A DNA stretch of 64,000 bases from Verrucomicrobiota bacterium. Lineage in GTDB: Bacteria; Verrucomicrobiota; Verrucomicrobiia; JABWAM01. Location: the NCBI GenBank assembly GCA_023269615.1, contig JAHFSY010000013.1:1-64000 (forward strand), given 5' to 3'. The notes under the pieces are model-generated. The model was not told the origin of the DNA, did no database searches, and worked only from the letters and a program-made list of their open reading frames with translations. Of the stretch, positions 24,686 to 31,996 are shown one piece after another; position 1 is the stretch's first letter; each line of letters opens with the position of its first letter. The position numbers and the translations under genes were made by a program.

Positions 24686-25846
24686 ATGAAAATCTCTTTC
24701 AAATTCACCGTCCTTCTTTCGCTTGCGTTGCTCGCTTCCTGCACCTCGCCCACGAAATCAACTTACACCGCATCCGCAGACCCGATCAAAATCGGTGCCC
24801 TGCTCTCATTCTCGGGAGGCGTCGAGCTCTACGGCAATCAGGCGAAGCTCGGCCTTGATCTCGCCGCGAAGGAAATAAACGCAAGCGGTGGCATCCTCGG
24901 GCGGCCCCTGGAGATCATCTACGCGGACGACAAGACCAGGCCAGAGTCGGCAGTCGAAGCAACGCTCAAACTCATCGAGGAGGACAACGTGCTCGCGGTG
25001 GTGGGTCCGATCACGTCACAAAATCTCAATGCAATCCGACCAACCATCGAGCGCAAGAAGACGCCTCTTCTCTATGCAACGAACTACGAGGGCGGCGCGT
25101 GCAGCCGCTACATCTTCGCATTCAGCACCGTTCCCAATCAGGAACTCGCCCAGTTGTTGCCCTATATGAAAGAGTCTTTTGGGAATACCTGGTTCCTGCT
25201 GGGAGCCGATCGCGTCTGGCCGCACAAAATGTTCGAGGCGGCGAAACCCATCCTCTCCGGCCTTGGCGGTCGCATCGTCGGCGAGGAATACACCCTGGGA
25301 ACCGAAACGGATTTCGCCCCCCTGATTTCGCGAATCGCCGCAAAAAAACCGAAGGTGCTCCTGTTCGCGCTCAAAGGCGACGGCTTGAACTTCATCGCGC
25401 AGGCGCATGACCTCGGACTCTTCAAGCACACCACCGTTGCATTCCTCGGCCTGTCCGAAACCGATCTCCCTGTCTTCGGCGGCAAGGGACAGAACATGTA
25501 CGTCGTCGTGCCGTTCGTCGCCTCCAGTGACTCGCCACCAGCGAAAGCCTTTGTCGCAAAAGTGAAAGCCGAAGCCGGAGAGGATGCAACGGCTTCCAAT
25601 TACGTGATGACACACTACAACGCGCTGTTCGCGATGAAGGCGGCCCTCGAAAAGGCCGGCAAGGTTGACAAGGAAGCGATGATCAATGCCCTCGAAGGAT
25701 TGACGATCGAGTCACCCACGGGGCCGGTGACAGTCGGGAAGCACCACCACGTGACCATGAACATGTTCCTTGCGAAAACCGAGGGCCCCGACCTCGTCAC
25801 CGTCCGCGCCCTTGGCGCGATCGCACCAAAACCAGGATGCAAATGA
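24686..25846 (+). CDS. Branched-chain amino acid-type ABC substrate-binding lipoprotein
   Basis: 386 residues. Lipoprotein signal LALLASCTSPTKS. The body is a type I periplasmic binding protein of the LivJ/Peripla_BP_6 family: IKIGALLSFSGGVELYGNQAKLGLDLAAKEINASGG, GRPLEIIYADDKTRPESAVEATLKLI and AVVGPITSQNLNAIRP. Such proteins bind amino acids, amides, urea or aromatic acids. No permease or ATPase genes are in the window, so either the transporter is elsewhere or the protein acts as a sensor. Its last bases overlap the start options of the PEBP gene. Confidence 0.85.
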   Translation: MKISFKFTVLLSLALLASCTSPTKSTYTASADPIKIGALLSFSGGVELYGNQAKLGLDLAAKEINASGGILGRPLEIIYADDKTRPESAVEATLKLIEEDNVLAVVGPITSQNLNAIRPTIERKKTPLLYATNYEGGACSRYIFAFSTVPNQELAQLLPYMKESFGNTWFLLGADRVWPHKMFEAAKPILSGLGGRIVGEEYTLGTETDFAPLISRIAAKKPKVLLFALKGDGLNFIAQAHDLGLFKHTTVAFLGLSETDLPVFGGKGQNMYVVVPFVASSDSPPAKAFVAKVKAEAGEDATASNYVMTHYNALFAMKAALEKAGKVDKEAMINALEGLTIESPTGPVTVGKHHHVTMNMFLAKTEGPDLVTVRALGAIAPKPGCK

Positions 25847-26640
25847 TTGCCATGAAGCCGAATCCAGGAGCCGGAATCCAGAATCCAGAAGTTGGAGCCC
25901 TGCGATGTAGAGGCGCTTCTGTGAAGCGCCGCATCTTCCCCCAACCTGCGCTTCGCAGAAGCGCAGCTACAACGGCAGTCATTTTGCTCGCACTTTTCGG
26001 AATCGCCTGTGCGGAGGAACTGACCTACACCTGCTCGGAGCCGCCGCTGAAGGTGACGTTTGCGGTGAAAGGCGACCATTACAGCGGAGAGGTGAACCAC
26101 GGAAATCTTTTCATCCAGGATGATATCCCAGATGCCCCGGTCGTCCAATGGGAGGAGGCTGATCCGGACAAGTTGTACACGCTGATCATGCTCGACTTCG
26201 ATGGAAACGCCAACGGCTCCTGGCCGGACCCGGTTCCTTCCGGGGAAAACGGTCCCGTGCGTCATTGGATCGTGGGAAACATCCCTGGCGAACTGCTGCG
26301 AACCACGGGTTACGTGGAGACGAGCAAAGCTCCGGTAGATAAAAAAATCACGGTGGTGCAACCCTATCGCTGGCCCCATATCCCGGTCGTCTCGGACCGA
26401 TACGGGGTTTATCTCTTCGAGCAACCCAAAGAAATCAAGTTCGCAAAACTGACGGGCTCCATCACCAACTTCGACCACAAAAAATTTCTTGAAGCTTATC
26501 AGTTGGAAAATCCGGTAGCCTCCAACTTCTTCGTGGCCATCTACACCTCCGAATCCCCGTTTTCCGGAAATCCATTCAAGGGAAATGATGTTTCCAAAAC
26601 CTGGCACAAGGACCTTGGAAAAGGTCATCTCACTCCGTAG
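25843..26640 (+). CDS. Exported PEBP-family protein with repeat-derived leader
   Basis: About 265 residues. In-frame ATGs are at 25837, 25843 and 25852; an AGGA lies 6 bases before 25843. The first 45 residues are encoded by a palindromic repeat (25906-25971) and short GAATCCAG reiterations. Then comes a hydrophobic segment AVILLALFGIACAEEL that can act as a signal peptide with an unusually long basic n-region. The mature part is a phosphatidylethanolamine-binding protein fold: YTLIMLDFDGNANGSW, PVRHWIVGNIPGE and SDRYGVYLFEQPKEI. It looks closer to the eukaryotic-type PEBP than to YbhB. The gene's function is unknown; family members bind anionic lipid headgroups or act as inhibitors. Confidence 0.8.
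   Translation: MIAMKPNPGAGIQNPEVGALRCRGASVKRRIFPQPALRRSAATTAVILLALFGIACAEELTYTCSEPPLKVTFAVKGDHYSGEVNHGNLFIQDDIPDAPVVQWEEADPDKLYTLIMLDFDGNANGSWPDPVPSGENGPVRHWIVGNIPGELLRTTGYVETSKAPVDKKITVVQPYRWPHIPVVSDRYGVYLFEQPKEIKFAKLTGSITNFDHKKFLEAYQLENPVASNFFVAIYTSESPFSGNPFKGNDVSKTWHKDLGKGHLTP
25906..25971. repeat. REPIN-like element inside the start of the PEBP reading frame
   Basis: Starts TGTAGAGGCGCTTCTG and ends GAAGCGCAGCTACA with two hairpins (GGCGCTTC/GAAGCGCC and GCGCTTC/GAAGCGC). The GTAG and CTAC feet are intact. It keeps the reading frame open and encodes the leader of the PEBP protein. Confidence 0.6.
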
Positions 26641-26692
26641 CTTCGACGATTTCTGAATTCCAACAACACTCCTCCCCCATCCACCCCTCTTC

Positions 26693-27538
26693 ATGAATAC
26701 TCTTCCCCATCCGTGTTTCATCCGTGTGCGTCCGTGGCTAAACTTCCTGACTTTGCTGGCGTTAACCGCATGCACCAATGTCCAAGGCAAATCCCCGTCT
26801 CCCGGCTCTGGCCCGACCGGTATCGCAAACCGGATATCCAACGAGAAGTGGACTTCACCTGAGAAGCAACAAATCGCAATCAAGCGGTGGCAAGGTGCCG
26901 CGAATGGCGCGAAAAACGCCGAGCGCCCCGTCCCAATCCTTGCGACGATCGAAACCAAACACACGGCATTGCTCGTCATCGACATGCAGCGGGCTTTTCT
27001 TGATAAAGGCGCGTCACTCGAGTGCCCCGAAGGACGGTCCATCATTCCACGCATCAACAAGCTGGCTGACGCCGTCCGGAAAAATGGCGGCACGGTGATC
27101 TTCTTCCGCTACATGGTGGACGAGCAGGTCGGACTGCTCAAAAATTTCGAGACCAAATCCTATTTGAGTGGAAAACGTGAATCCCCCATGACCGCCCTGA
27201 GCAAAGGCAACCCGCAATTCGAAATTAGTCCTGAACTGGATGTCCGAAAAGACGACATGATCATGGACAAGACGAGGTACTCCGCCGTCTTTGGGTCGGA
27301 CATCGTGGAGGTGTTGAGGGAGAAGGGCATCGAAAATGTCATTCTGACCGGCGTTTCAACGGATGCGTGCGTGGGCAACACCGCGGAAGACCTGATGCAG
27401 TCCAACTTCAACATTCTGATGGTCTGGGACGGCACCGCCGCACTGGATCGGCTCGAGCACGAAATCTACCTCGCAAGAATCTTCGGCCTCTACGGCGACG
27501 TGATGCCAGCCGACGAGGTGATTTCCAGGCTGAAATAG
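26693..27538 (+). CDS. Isochorismatase-family cysteine hydrolase, lipoprotein
   Basis: 281 residues. Signal with lipobox LLALTACTN, after an n-region (HPCFIRVRPW) read from the dispersed CATCCGTG repeat. The catalytic triad of the family is complete: Asp in LLVIDMQRAF, Lys in MDKTRYSAVFG and Cys in TGVSTDACVGNTA. Relatives hydrolyse isochorismate, nicotinamide, N-carbamoyl compounds or biuret. A lipid-anchored form would act in the periplasm, like the deaminase upstream. Given the purine and amide themes here, an amidohydrolase-like role is possible, but the substrate cannot be read from the sequence. Confidence 0.82.
   Translation: MNTLPHPCFIRVRPWLNFLTLLALTACTNVQGKSPSPGSGPTGIANRISNEKWTSPEKQQIAIKRWQGAANGAKNAERPVPILATIETKHTALLVIDMQRAFLDKGASLECPEGRSIIPRINKLADAVRKNGGTVIFFRYMVDEQVGLLKNFETKSYLSGKRESPMTALSKGNPQFEISPELDVRKDDMIMDKTRYSAVFGSDIVEVLREKGIENVILTGVSTDACVGNTAEDLMQSNFNILMVWDGTAALDRLEHEIYLARIFGLYGDVMPADEVISRLK
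26709..26738 (+). repeat. Half element of the CATCCGTG repeat within a coding start
   Basis: Matches the right half of the element at 11331-11360 almost base for base (ATCCGTGTTTCATCCGTG, then CGTCCGTGGC) and supplies codons 6-15 of the isochorismatase-family gene. Confidence 0.6.
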
Positions 27539-27643
27539 GAAACCCCAAAAGCCGCGTCCGTTTACGCAGCCCATTTCAAATCCTGACTGGCGTAGTTGAG
27601 CGACATGGCCAGGCGCCGGTCGAGCGGCCTTTCCAGCGCGTCC

Positions 27644-28975
27644 TCAACGGCCCTTGGCCATCTGCTCGGCCAAAAGCTGTACCGCATGGGCGGTTCCTGT
27701 CAGGATTCTATCCGCGATGAAATCTGGGAATCTGCGCGGCAACCGTGCCGTCACCTGTTCCACAACTTTTGACGTCTGGGCGATCACTTCGTCCACGATG
27801 GATTTCATTTCTGAAATACCGCACCGCCTGGCCGTTTCCAGCCAATGTCGTGCGGAAATCTCCTTCCACCGGTAATGACGGTTCTTTCCTCTCACCGCCA
27901 TGGCCATCCTGATCTTGTGCGGTGATAGCTGTCCACGGCCCTTGCCCAGCATCGGGTGCGCGGACAAAATGTCATAGCGTGGCGTCAACCGGTAACCACC
28001 CCCAGCCTGCAGGAAAATACTGAAATTCTTCGCATGCCCGTCAATCGCCGCCAGCAGCCAGAACACCAGTTGCGTGCGCATAAAATCGCGCCGGTCTTCC
28101 GTGGCCCGCTCCGAGCCGAGCAGCAATTCCATGATGCGTTCAATGCCCGGCCCGCCGTCACTCTCATACTTGAGGGCGGCAGAGGTGGCCGTGGCCTGGC
28201 AGAAATCCTCCTGCGGCAGACGCATGAACCATTTCCCATCCGTTGACAGCCGCCGATCAAACCGTTCCACCACCAGCACCTTCTGTTCGCCAAATGTTTC
28301 CATGCGGCACTTGGCGACGGGAATGTCGAAACCTTCTACAATCTGCGCGCATAGCCACTCGTTCTCCACCGAGGTCGAAAGATCAATCCCCAGTGGATTA
28401 CCGCCAATGGGCAATTTGAGAATGTGCGTCGTCGGCGTCGCACCCTTTGGGCGATGCCAGGCTTCCTGGTGCCACAACAGCGCCGTCTTTTCCTGCGCGC
28501 CCGCCAGCGAAATACGAAAGTCATCGTTCGCGGGTTCACCCCGGCCAAAGCCCGGCGTCAATGAGTCGGCCAGAATCCGTTCCACGTTGCCCGCCGTGAG
28601 CCGTTCCGCCTTGATGTTCCGCACATTGCCCGGCGGATGGCCTTCCGGCAGCAGTTGCAACGCGCCCACGCAATCGCGCCCGATTTCCTGCAACAGATCA
28701 AACGCGCCCGTCGAAGCCGCCTGAAACCGCCTCTGAATCCGTTCGCGGATGCTCCGGTTGTCCGGCAGCAGATTGTCAAAGAATTCCATGACCCCTTTGC
28801 CATACGGTTGCGGGCGCAGCGGCAGCGACAGCGAAACCGGTCGCCCGGCGGCCGCAGTCAGCCATGTCGGCGCGTACTCGAACACCTGCGTGCCGGCGGC
28901 GGATCGCCGCCACTCACCCACCAGCTCGCCGTTCATCCACAGCGTCAATGCCCGGGATTTTCGCGCGCGCCCCAT
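27644..28975 (-). CDS. hipA: HipA-family serine/threonine kinase toxin
   Basis: 443 residues. The N-terminal part has LTLWMNGELVGEW...PVSLSLPLRPQPY and FFDNLLPDNRSIRERI, both standard in HipA. RDCVGALQLLP, FRISLAGAQEKTALLW (nucleotide-binding loop) and a kinase catalytic loop AIDGHAKNFSIF are intact. The start follows the hipB stop by 3 bases. HipA phosphorylates glutamyl-tRNA synthetase in E. coli, or other tRNA synthetases in relatives, causing growth arrest. It is convergent with the isochorismatase gene. No truncation is seen. Confidence 0.92.
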   Translation of the reverse strand: MGRARKSRALTLWMNGELVGEWRRSAAGTQVFEYAPTWLTAAAGRPVSLSLPLRPQPYGKGVMEFFDNLLPDNRSIRERIQRRFQAASTGAFDLLQEIGRDCVGALQLLPEGHPPGNVRNIKAERLTAGNVERILADSLTPGFGRGEPANDDFRISLAGAQEKTALLWHQEAWHRPKGATPTTHILKLPIGGNPLGIDLSTSVENEWLCAQIVEGFDIPVAKCRMETFGEQKVLVVERFDRRLSTDGKWFMRLPQEDFCQATATSAALKYESDGGPGIERIMELLLGSERATEDRRDFMRTQLVFWLLAAIDGHAKNFSIFLQAGGGYRLTPRYDILSAHPMLGKGRGQLSPHKIRMAMAVRGKNRHYRWKEISARHWLETARRCGISEMKSIVDEVIAQTSKVVEQVTARLPRRFPDFIADRILTGTAHAVQLLAEQMAKGR

Positions 28976-28978
28976 GCC

Positions 28979-29224
28979 TCACCATTCCGAAGCGTTGTCC
29001 GCTGTCTCTCGCTCGCGCACCACGATCTCCAACCCCAGCGCCGCCAGCAATTTGAACACCCGCGCCAGCGACGTGCGGGCCGGCGTCAACTCCAGCTTGG
29101 AGATTTCCTTTTGTGGCAGCCCCACGCGCGCCCCCACCTGCGCCTGCGTGAGTTTCCGGTGTTTGCGACAGCCTTGCAGCACCGCGCCCAGTTGCTCCGG
29201 TGTCTTGACAGGGTAGTTTTTCAT
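28979..29224 (-). CDS. hipB: HipB-type helix-turn-helix antitoxin
   Basis: 81 residues from ATG 29224; an in-frame extension to 29305 would be read through the operator and is unlikely. The Xre/Cro helix-turn-helix is GAVLQGCRKHRKLTQAQVGARVGLPQKEISKLE. The tail (LFKLLAALGLEIVVRER) is the usual HipB beta-strand extension. It is the first gene of the hipBA operon, and its ATG lies inside a near-perfect 21-bp inverted repeat that should be its own operator. Confidence 0.9.
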   Translation of the reverse strand: MKNYPVKTPEQLGAVLQGCRKHRKLTQAQVGARVGLPQKEISKLELTPARTSLARVFKLLAALGLEIVVRERETADNASEW

Positions 29225-29296
29225 ATCCGTTAAAAGGGATAAACAAGTTTTATCCCTTATACAAGATAAATTGTATTTATCCCTTTTAACCGATAT
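29223..29296. promoter_or_regulatory. hipBA operator
   Basis: Arms 29223-29243 and 29276-29296 are inverted and match at 20 of 21 positions. A third AGGGATAAA/TTTATCCCT palindrome at 29235-29257 shares the left arm. GGGATAAA contains the GGATA half-site known for HipB of E. coli. The left arm covers the hipB start codon, so bound protein could block both transcription and ribosome entry. Confidence 0.75.
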
Positions 29297-29396
29297 TGCC
29301 GCCACCGGCCACTTTACGCGGTTGTCGGGGCCTGATTCCTCCGCCTCTTGTCACACCAGCTTGTCCGCCATAGCCCAACGGGCGAAGGAGGAAGCT

Positions 29397-29468
29397 TCAG
29401 CGGATGGCATCCACGCCGGGATGTTCATGGTTCGCGCCATAGATCAGGATGTTGCTGTCCAAAAGCAT
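29397..29468 (-). pseudogene. Truncated PIN-domain (VapC) toxin
   Basis: Read leftward from ATG 29468: MLLDSNILIYGANHEHPGVD, then AIR and a stop. LLDSNILIYG is the opening strand of PIN nucleases with the first acidic residue. After 23 codons the frame ends, and the downstream sequence to about 29310 is unrelated, so only the N-terminus remains. It begins 2 bases after the antitoxin gene, the usual vapBC order. Confidence 0.65.
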
Positions 29469-29470
29469 GA

Positions 29471-29728
29471 TCAATCCCGACCGGGCAGAGGACGATCCTT
29501 CCGTATTTCACGCTGCCACGCCACAGGGTCGGTGATCTCTTTGAATGTGCCCCGCTTGCGCAATTCCTTGAGGGCCTCCAAAGGTGTTTTCTGTTTCGTG
29601 GTGGCTACATCGAGCTCGCTATCAAGCGTAGCCACCACCTTCACCTTCCCATGCCGCAGATGCTCCGGCAGCGGCAGGTGCAGCGTGCCGTCTGCGTCCG
29701 GTTCCAAGATGGCGGTGATCGTGCTCAT
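29471..29728 (-). CDS. VapB/MazE-like antitoxin without an intact partner
   Basis: 85 residues. The N-terminal half (MSTITAILEPDADGTLHLPLP...RHGKVKVVATL) has the swapped-hairpin AbrB/SpoVT feel of antitoxins that guard PIN toxins. The C-terminal half (PLEALKELRKRGTFKEITDPVAWQREIRKDRPL) is the toxin-wrapping tail. The toxin reading frame just after it is broken, so this is an orphan antitoxin. Confidence 0.65.
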   Translation of the reverse strand: MSTITAILEPDADGTLHLPLPEHLRHGKVKVVATLDSELDVATTKQKTPLEALKELRKRGTFKEITDPVAWQREIRKDRPLPGRD

Positions 29729-29863
29729 GGTGCAACGATACCAGCTTTCACGGATTCCGTAAAGCCGACTTCGTCAGATCAGGAAAGTGGCATCTGGCGA
29801 CCCACGGCCGCCTTTTCGCTTGGCGTTTCCTTGCAAACGACACAGAGTCAAAGCAAATGACGC

Positions 29864-30343
29864 ATGAATAAACGCCTCGTGATTGAAGCGATCATCGCCC
29901 GGCTTGGTGACGATTTGGAAATTCTTTGCAAGGCGGCCCGCGCCTCTCACGCGGAGGCCACGCATGAATCCAGCAAGGCTGAAAATAAATATGACACGCG
30001 GGGCCTGGAAGCCTCTTACCTTGCAGACGGCCAGGTGCGGCAGGCCGAGGAAACGGAACTGACGATTGTTCAATTTCAAAGACTATCGCCGCCGAATTTC
30101 AAACCCACCGACCCGGTTGATATCGGCGCGCTCGTGGAGGTGAAATGCAAAAACAGCACCAGCTTTTATTTCATAGGTCCGCGAGGAGGCGGGGTGGAAG
30201 TTGAAGTGGATGGAAAGGATATCGTGGTCCTCACGCCGCACGCCCCCTTGGGAAAAATGTTGATCGGGAGGCAGCCGGGAGCCAGGTTCAAGTTTGGAAC
30301 GGGCGCAAAAGCTGTGGAGTACTCGATCGTCTCCATTCGTTGA
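29864..30343 (+). CDS. GreA/GreB-family elongation factor-like protein
   Basis: 159 residues, the size of GreA. The N-terminal half is a helical, charged segment (EAIIARLGDDLEILCKAARASHAEATHESSKAENKYDTRG), consistent with the GreA coiled coil, and the C-terminal half has DIGALVEVKCKNSTSFYFIGP and PLGKMLIGRQPGARFKF, the FKBP-like Gre C-terminal domain. The coiled-coil tip has acidic residues (EAT, SSKAEN) but not the standard DAKEEQ-type tip, so cleavage-stimulating activity is uncertain. The 78-residue DUF1653 gene follows 23 bases on. Confidence 0.7.
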   Translation: MNKRLVIEAIIARLGDDLEILCKAARASHAEATHESSKAENKYDTRGLEASYLADGQVRQAEETELTIVQFQRLSPPNFKPTDPVDIGALVEVKCKNSTSFYFIGPRGGGVEVEVDGKDIVVLTPHAPLGKMLIGRQPGARFKFGTGAKAVEYSIVSIR

Positions 30344-30366
30344 GGAAAACAACTTCAAGCCCTCTT

Positions 30367-30603
30367 ATGACTAAAGAATTGAGAAAAAATGGAGAGGACG
30401 TTCCTCCCGGCCGCTACCGTCACTACAAAGGCAAGGAGTACGAAGTCGTTGGTGTGGCCCATCACACCGAGTCCATGGAGTCTTTCGTGGTCTATCGGGC
30501 CCTCTATGGCGAACGCGGCTTGTGGATTCGTCCCAAGGCGATGTTCCTCGAAACCGTGGAAAAAGATGGAGTCGCAATCCAACGATTTAAGTATCTAGGC
30601 TAA
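30367..30603 (+). CDS. DUF1653-family protein
   Basis: 78 residues from ATG 30367. The sequence PPGRYRHYKGKEYEVVGVAHHTES, VVYRALYGERGLWIRPKAMFLETVE matches the short DUF1653 family, a compact beta fold found as a stand-alone protein in many bacteria. Biochemical role unknown. It is placed between the Gre-like gene and an MFS gene (10 bases downstream), all on the same strand. Confidence 0.85.
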   Translation: MTKELRKNGEDVPPGRYRHYKGKEYEVVGVAHHTESMESFVVYRALYGERGLWIRPKAMFLETVEKDGVAIQRFKYLG

Positions 30604-30613
30604 CCAATGTTCC

Positions 30614-31855
30614 ATGAACCCCGCTTCTTCCCAACCTTGGTATCGCACGATCACGCCGGCGCAATGGCGCGTGTTGGGCGCGGCGCTTCCGGGATGGATG
30701 CTCGATTCGATGGACGTGGTCATCTATCTCGAGGCGATCACCACGTTGCGCGAGGTGTTTCACTTTGACACGACGGAAGCCGGCTTGCTCGCAACCGCAA
30801 CCCTGCTCACATCGGCCGTGGGGGGAATTTTCTTCGGTGTGCTTGCGGACAAGATCGGACGCACGCGCGCGTTGATGACGTCCATCCTGGTTTATTCGCT
30901 TTGCTCGCTGGGAACGGCGACATCCCAAAGCCTCGTGCAGCTCATGATCTGGCGTTCTCTTCTCGGCCTCGGGATGGGGGGAGAATGGGCATGCGGAGCG
31001 GTCCTTGTGAGTGAAACCTGGCCGGCCGAGCATCGCGGCAAGGCCCTCAGCATCATGCAATCCGGCTGGGCGCTGGGATACATGCTGGCAGCCGTGATTT
31101 CCGCCCTGATCCTGCCGACGCTTGGATGGCGGTGGTTGTTCGTGGTCGGCGCACTCCCGGCGCTGCTGATTGCCTGGATGCGGCGAGGCGTCGGGGAATC
31201 CGAGATGTGGCTGGCGCAGAAAAGATCTTCCACGGGGGAAAGCCCGCTGAAATGTCTTCTTCAAAAACCATGGCTTGAGCGAATGCTGACGGCGACCTTG
31301 TTGACGGCTTTGACGATGTTTGCCTACTGGGGATTGTTCAGCTGGCTGCCGGCTTTTCTTGGCACTCCCGTTGAGAAAGGTGGCGCCGGCATGAATATCG
31401 TCAAATCCACCGGATGGATCGTCACGATGCAGACCGGGGCATTCTTTGGTTATTTGTCGTTTGGTTTCATCGCGGATCGTTTGGGGCGTCGTTGCACCTT
31501 CATGCTGTTCATGGTGGCCGCGGCCATTCTCGTGCCGGTTTACGGGGCGATGGCGCGAAACGAGTGGGCGCTCATGGCCTTGGGACCGTTTCTTGGATTT
31601 TTTGGAAGCGGCTACTTCAGCGTGTTTGGCGTCATGCTGTCGGAACTTTTTCCAACGCAGGTTCGCGCGGCGGCGCAGGGCATTTGTTTCAACGTGGGGC
31701 GTGCATTGAGCGCGCTGGCGCCCTTTGTCATCGGCCTTCTCGCAAAAACGCACGGCATTGGTCCTGCGCTGGCATTGACCTCAGCTTTCTTTGTCGCTGC
31801 AGCCCTCGTCATGTTGCTCATTCCCGAAACGCGAGGCGGCAAGCTGGAGTCGTGA
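30614..31855 (+). CDS. MFS transporter, aromatic/organic acid symporter-like
   Basis: 413 residues with about 12 helices. Helix 1 holds LGAALPGWMLDSMDVVIYL, with an Asp in the place typical of the AAHS and sialate/organic acid symporter branches. The loop between helices 2 and 3 has GVLADKIGRTRAL and its repeat half GFIADRLGRRCTF, the MFS motif A. GEWACGAVLVSETWPAEHRGK matches the sugar/organic acid branch. The substrate is unknown; a carboxylated aromatic or purine related to the molybdenum hydroxylase 1.1 kb downstream is a reasonable guess. Confidence 0.85.
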   Translation: MNPASSQPWYRTITPAQWRVLGAALPGWMLDSMDVVIYLEAITTLREVFHFDTTEAGLLATATLLTSAVGGIFFGVLADKIGRTRALMTSILVYSLCSLGTATSQSLVQLMIWRSLLGLGMGGEWACGAVLVSETWPAEHRGKALSIMQSGWALGYMLAAVISALILPTLGWRWLFVVGALPALLIAWMRRGVGESEMWLAQKRSSTGESPLKCLLQKPWLERMLTATLLTALTMFAYWGLFSWLPAFLGTPVEKGGAGMNIVKSTGWIVTMQTGAFFGYLSFGFIADRLGRRCTFMLFMVAAAILVPVYGAMARNEWALMALGPFLGFFGSGYFSVFGVMLSELFPTQVRAAAQGICFNVGRALSALAPFVIGLLAKTHGIGPALALTSAFFVAAALVMLLIPETRGGKLES

Positions 31856-31870
31856 CATTCAGCCAGATTG

Positions 31871-31992
31871 ATCGTAACAGTTTAGTCCTGTAGGAGCCGC
31901 TGTCAGCGGCGATCCCCTCCTCCCGGTCGCCGCTGACAGCGGCTCCTACAATGGAAAAAACAGGGAAGGAAATCGGACTAAACTGTTACGAT
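31871..31992. mobile_element. MITE-like element with perfect 18-bp termini nesting a REPIN
   Basis: Termini ATCGTAACAGTTTAGTCC (31871-31888) and its exact inverse (31975-31992). Inside lies a perfect 24-bp inverted pair, 31889-31912 and 31927-31950, beginning TGTAGGAGCCGCTGTCAGCG. Total 122 bp, no coding capacity, located between convergent genes; it probably also acts as a transcription stop. Confidence 0.65.
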
Positions 31993-31996
31993 TGGT

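Noticed and set aside
25615..27093. Long minus-strand open frame opposite the binding protein, PEBP and isochorismatase genes
   Set aside because: Antisense to three recognisable genes; translated sequence shows no family features.
29225..29305. 27-residue extension of hipB
   Set aside because: It would be translated through the operator palindromes; the ATG at 29224 gives a standard HipB length.
30587..31753. Minus-strand open frame opposite the MFS transporter
   Set aside because: Rich in Arg, His and Gln, as expected from the complement of a GC-rich membrane protein gene; no domain.
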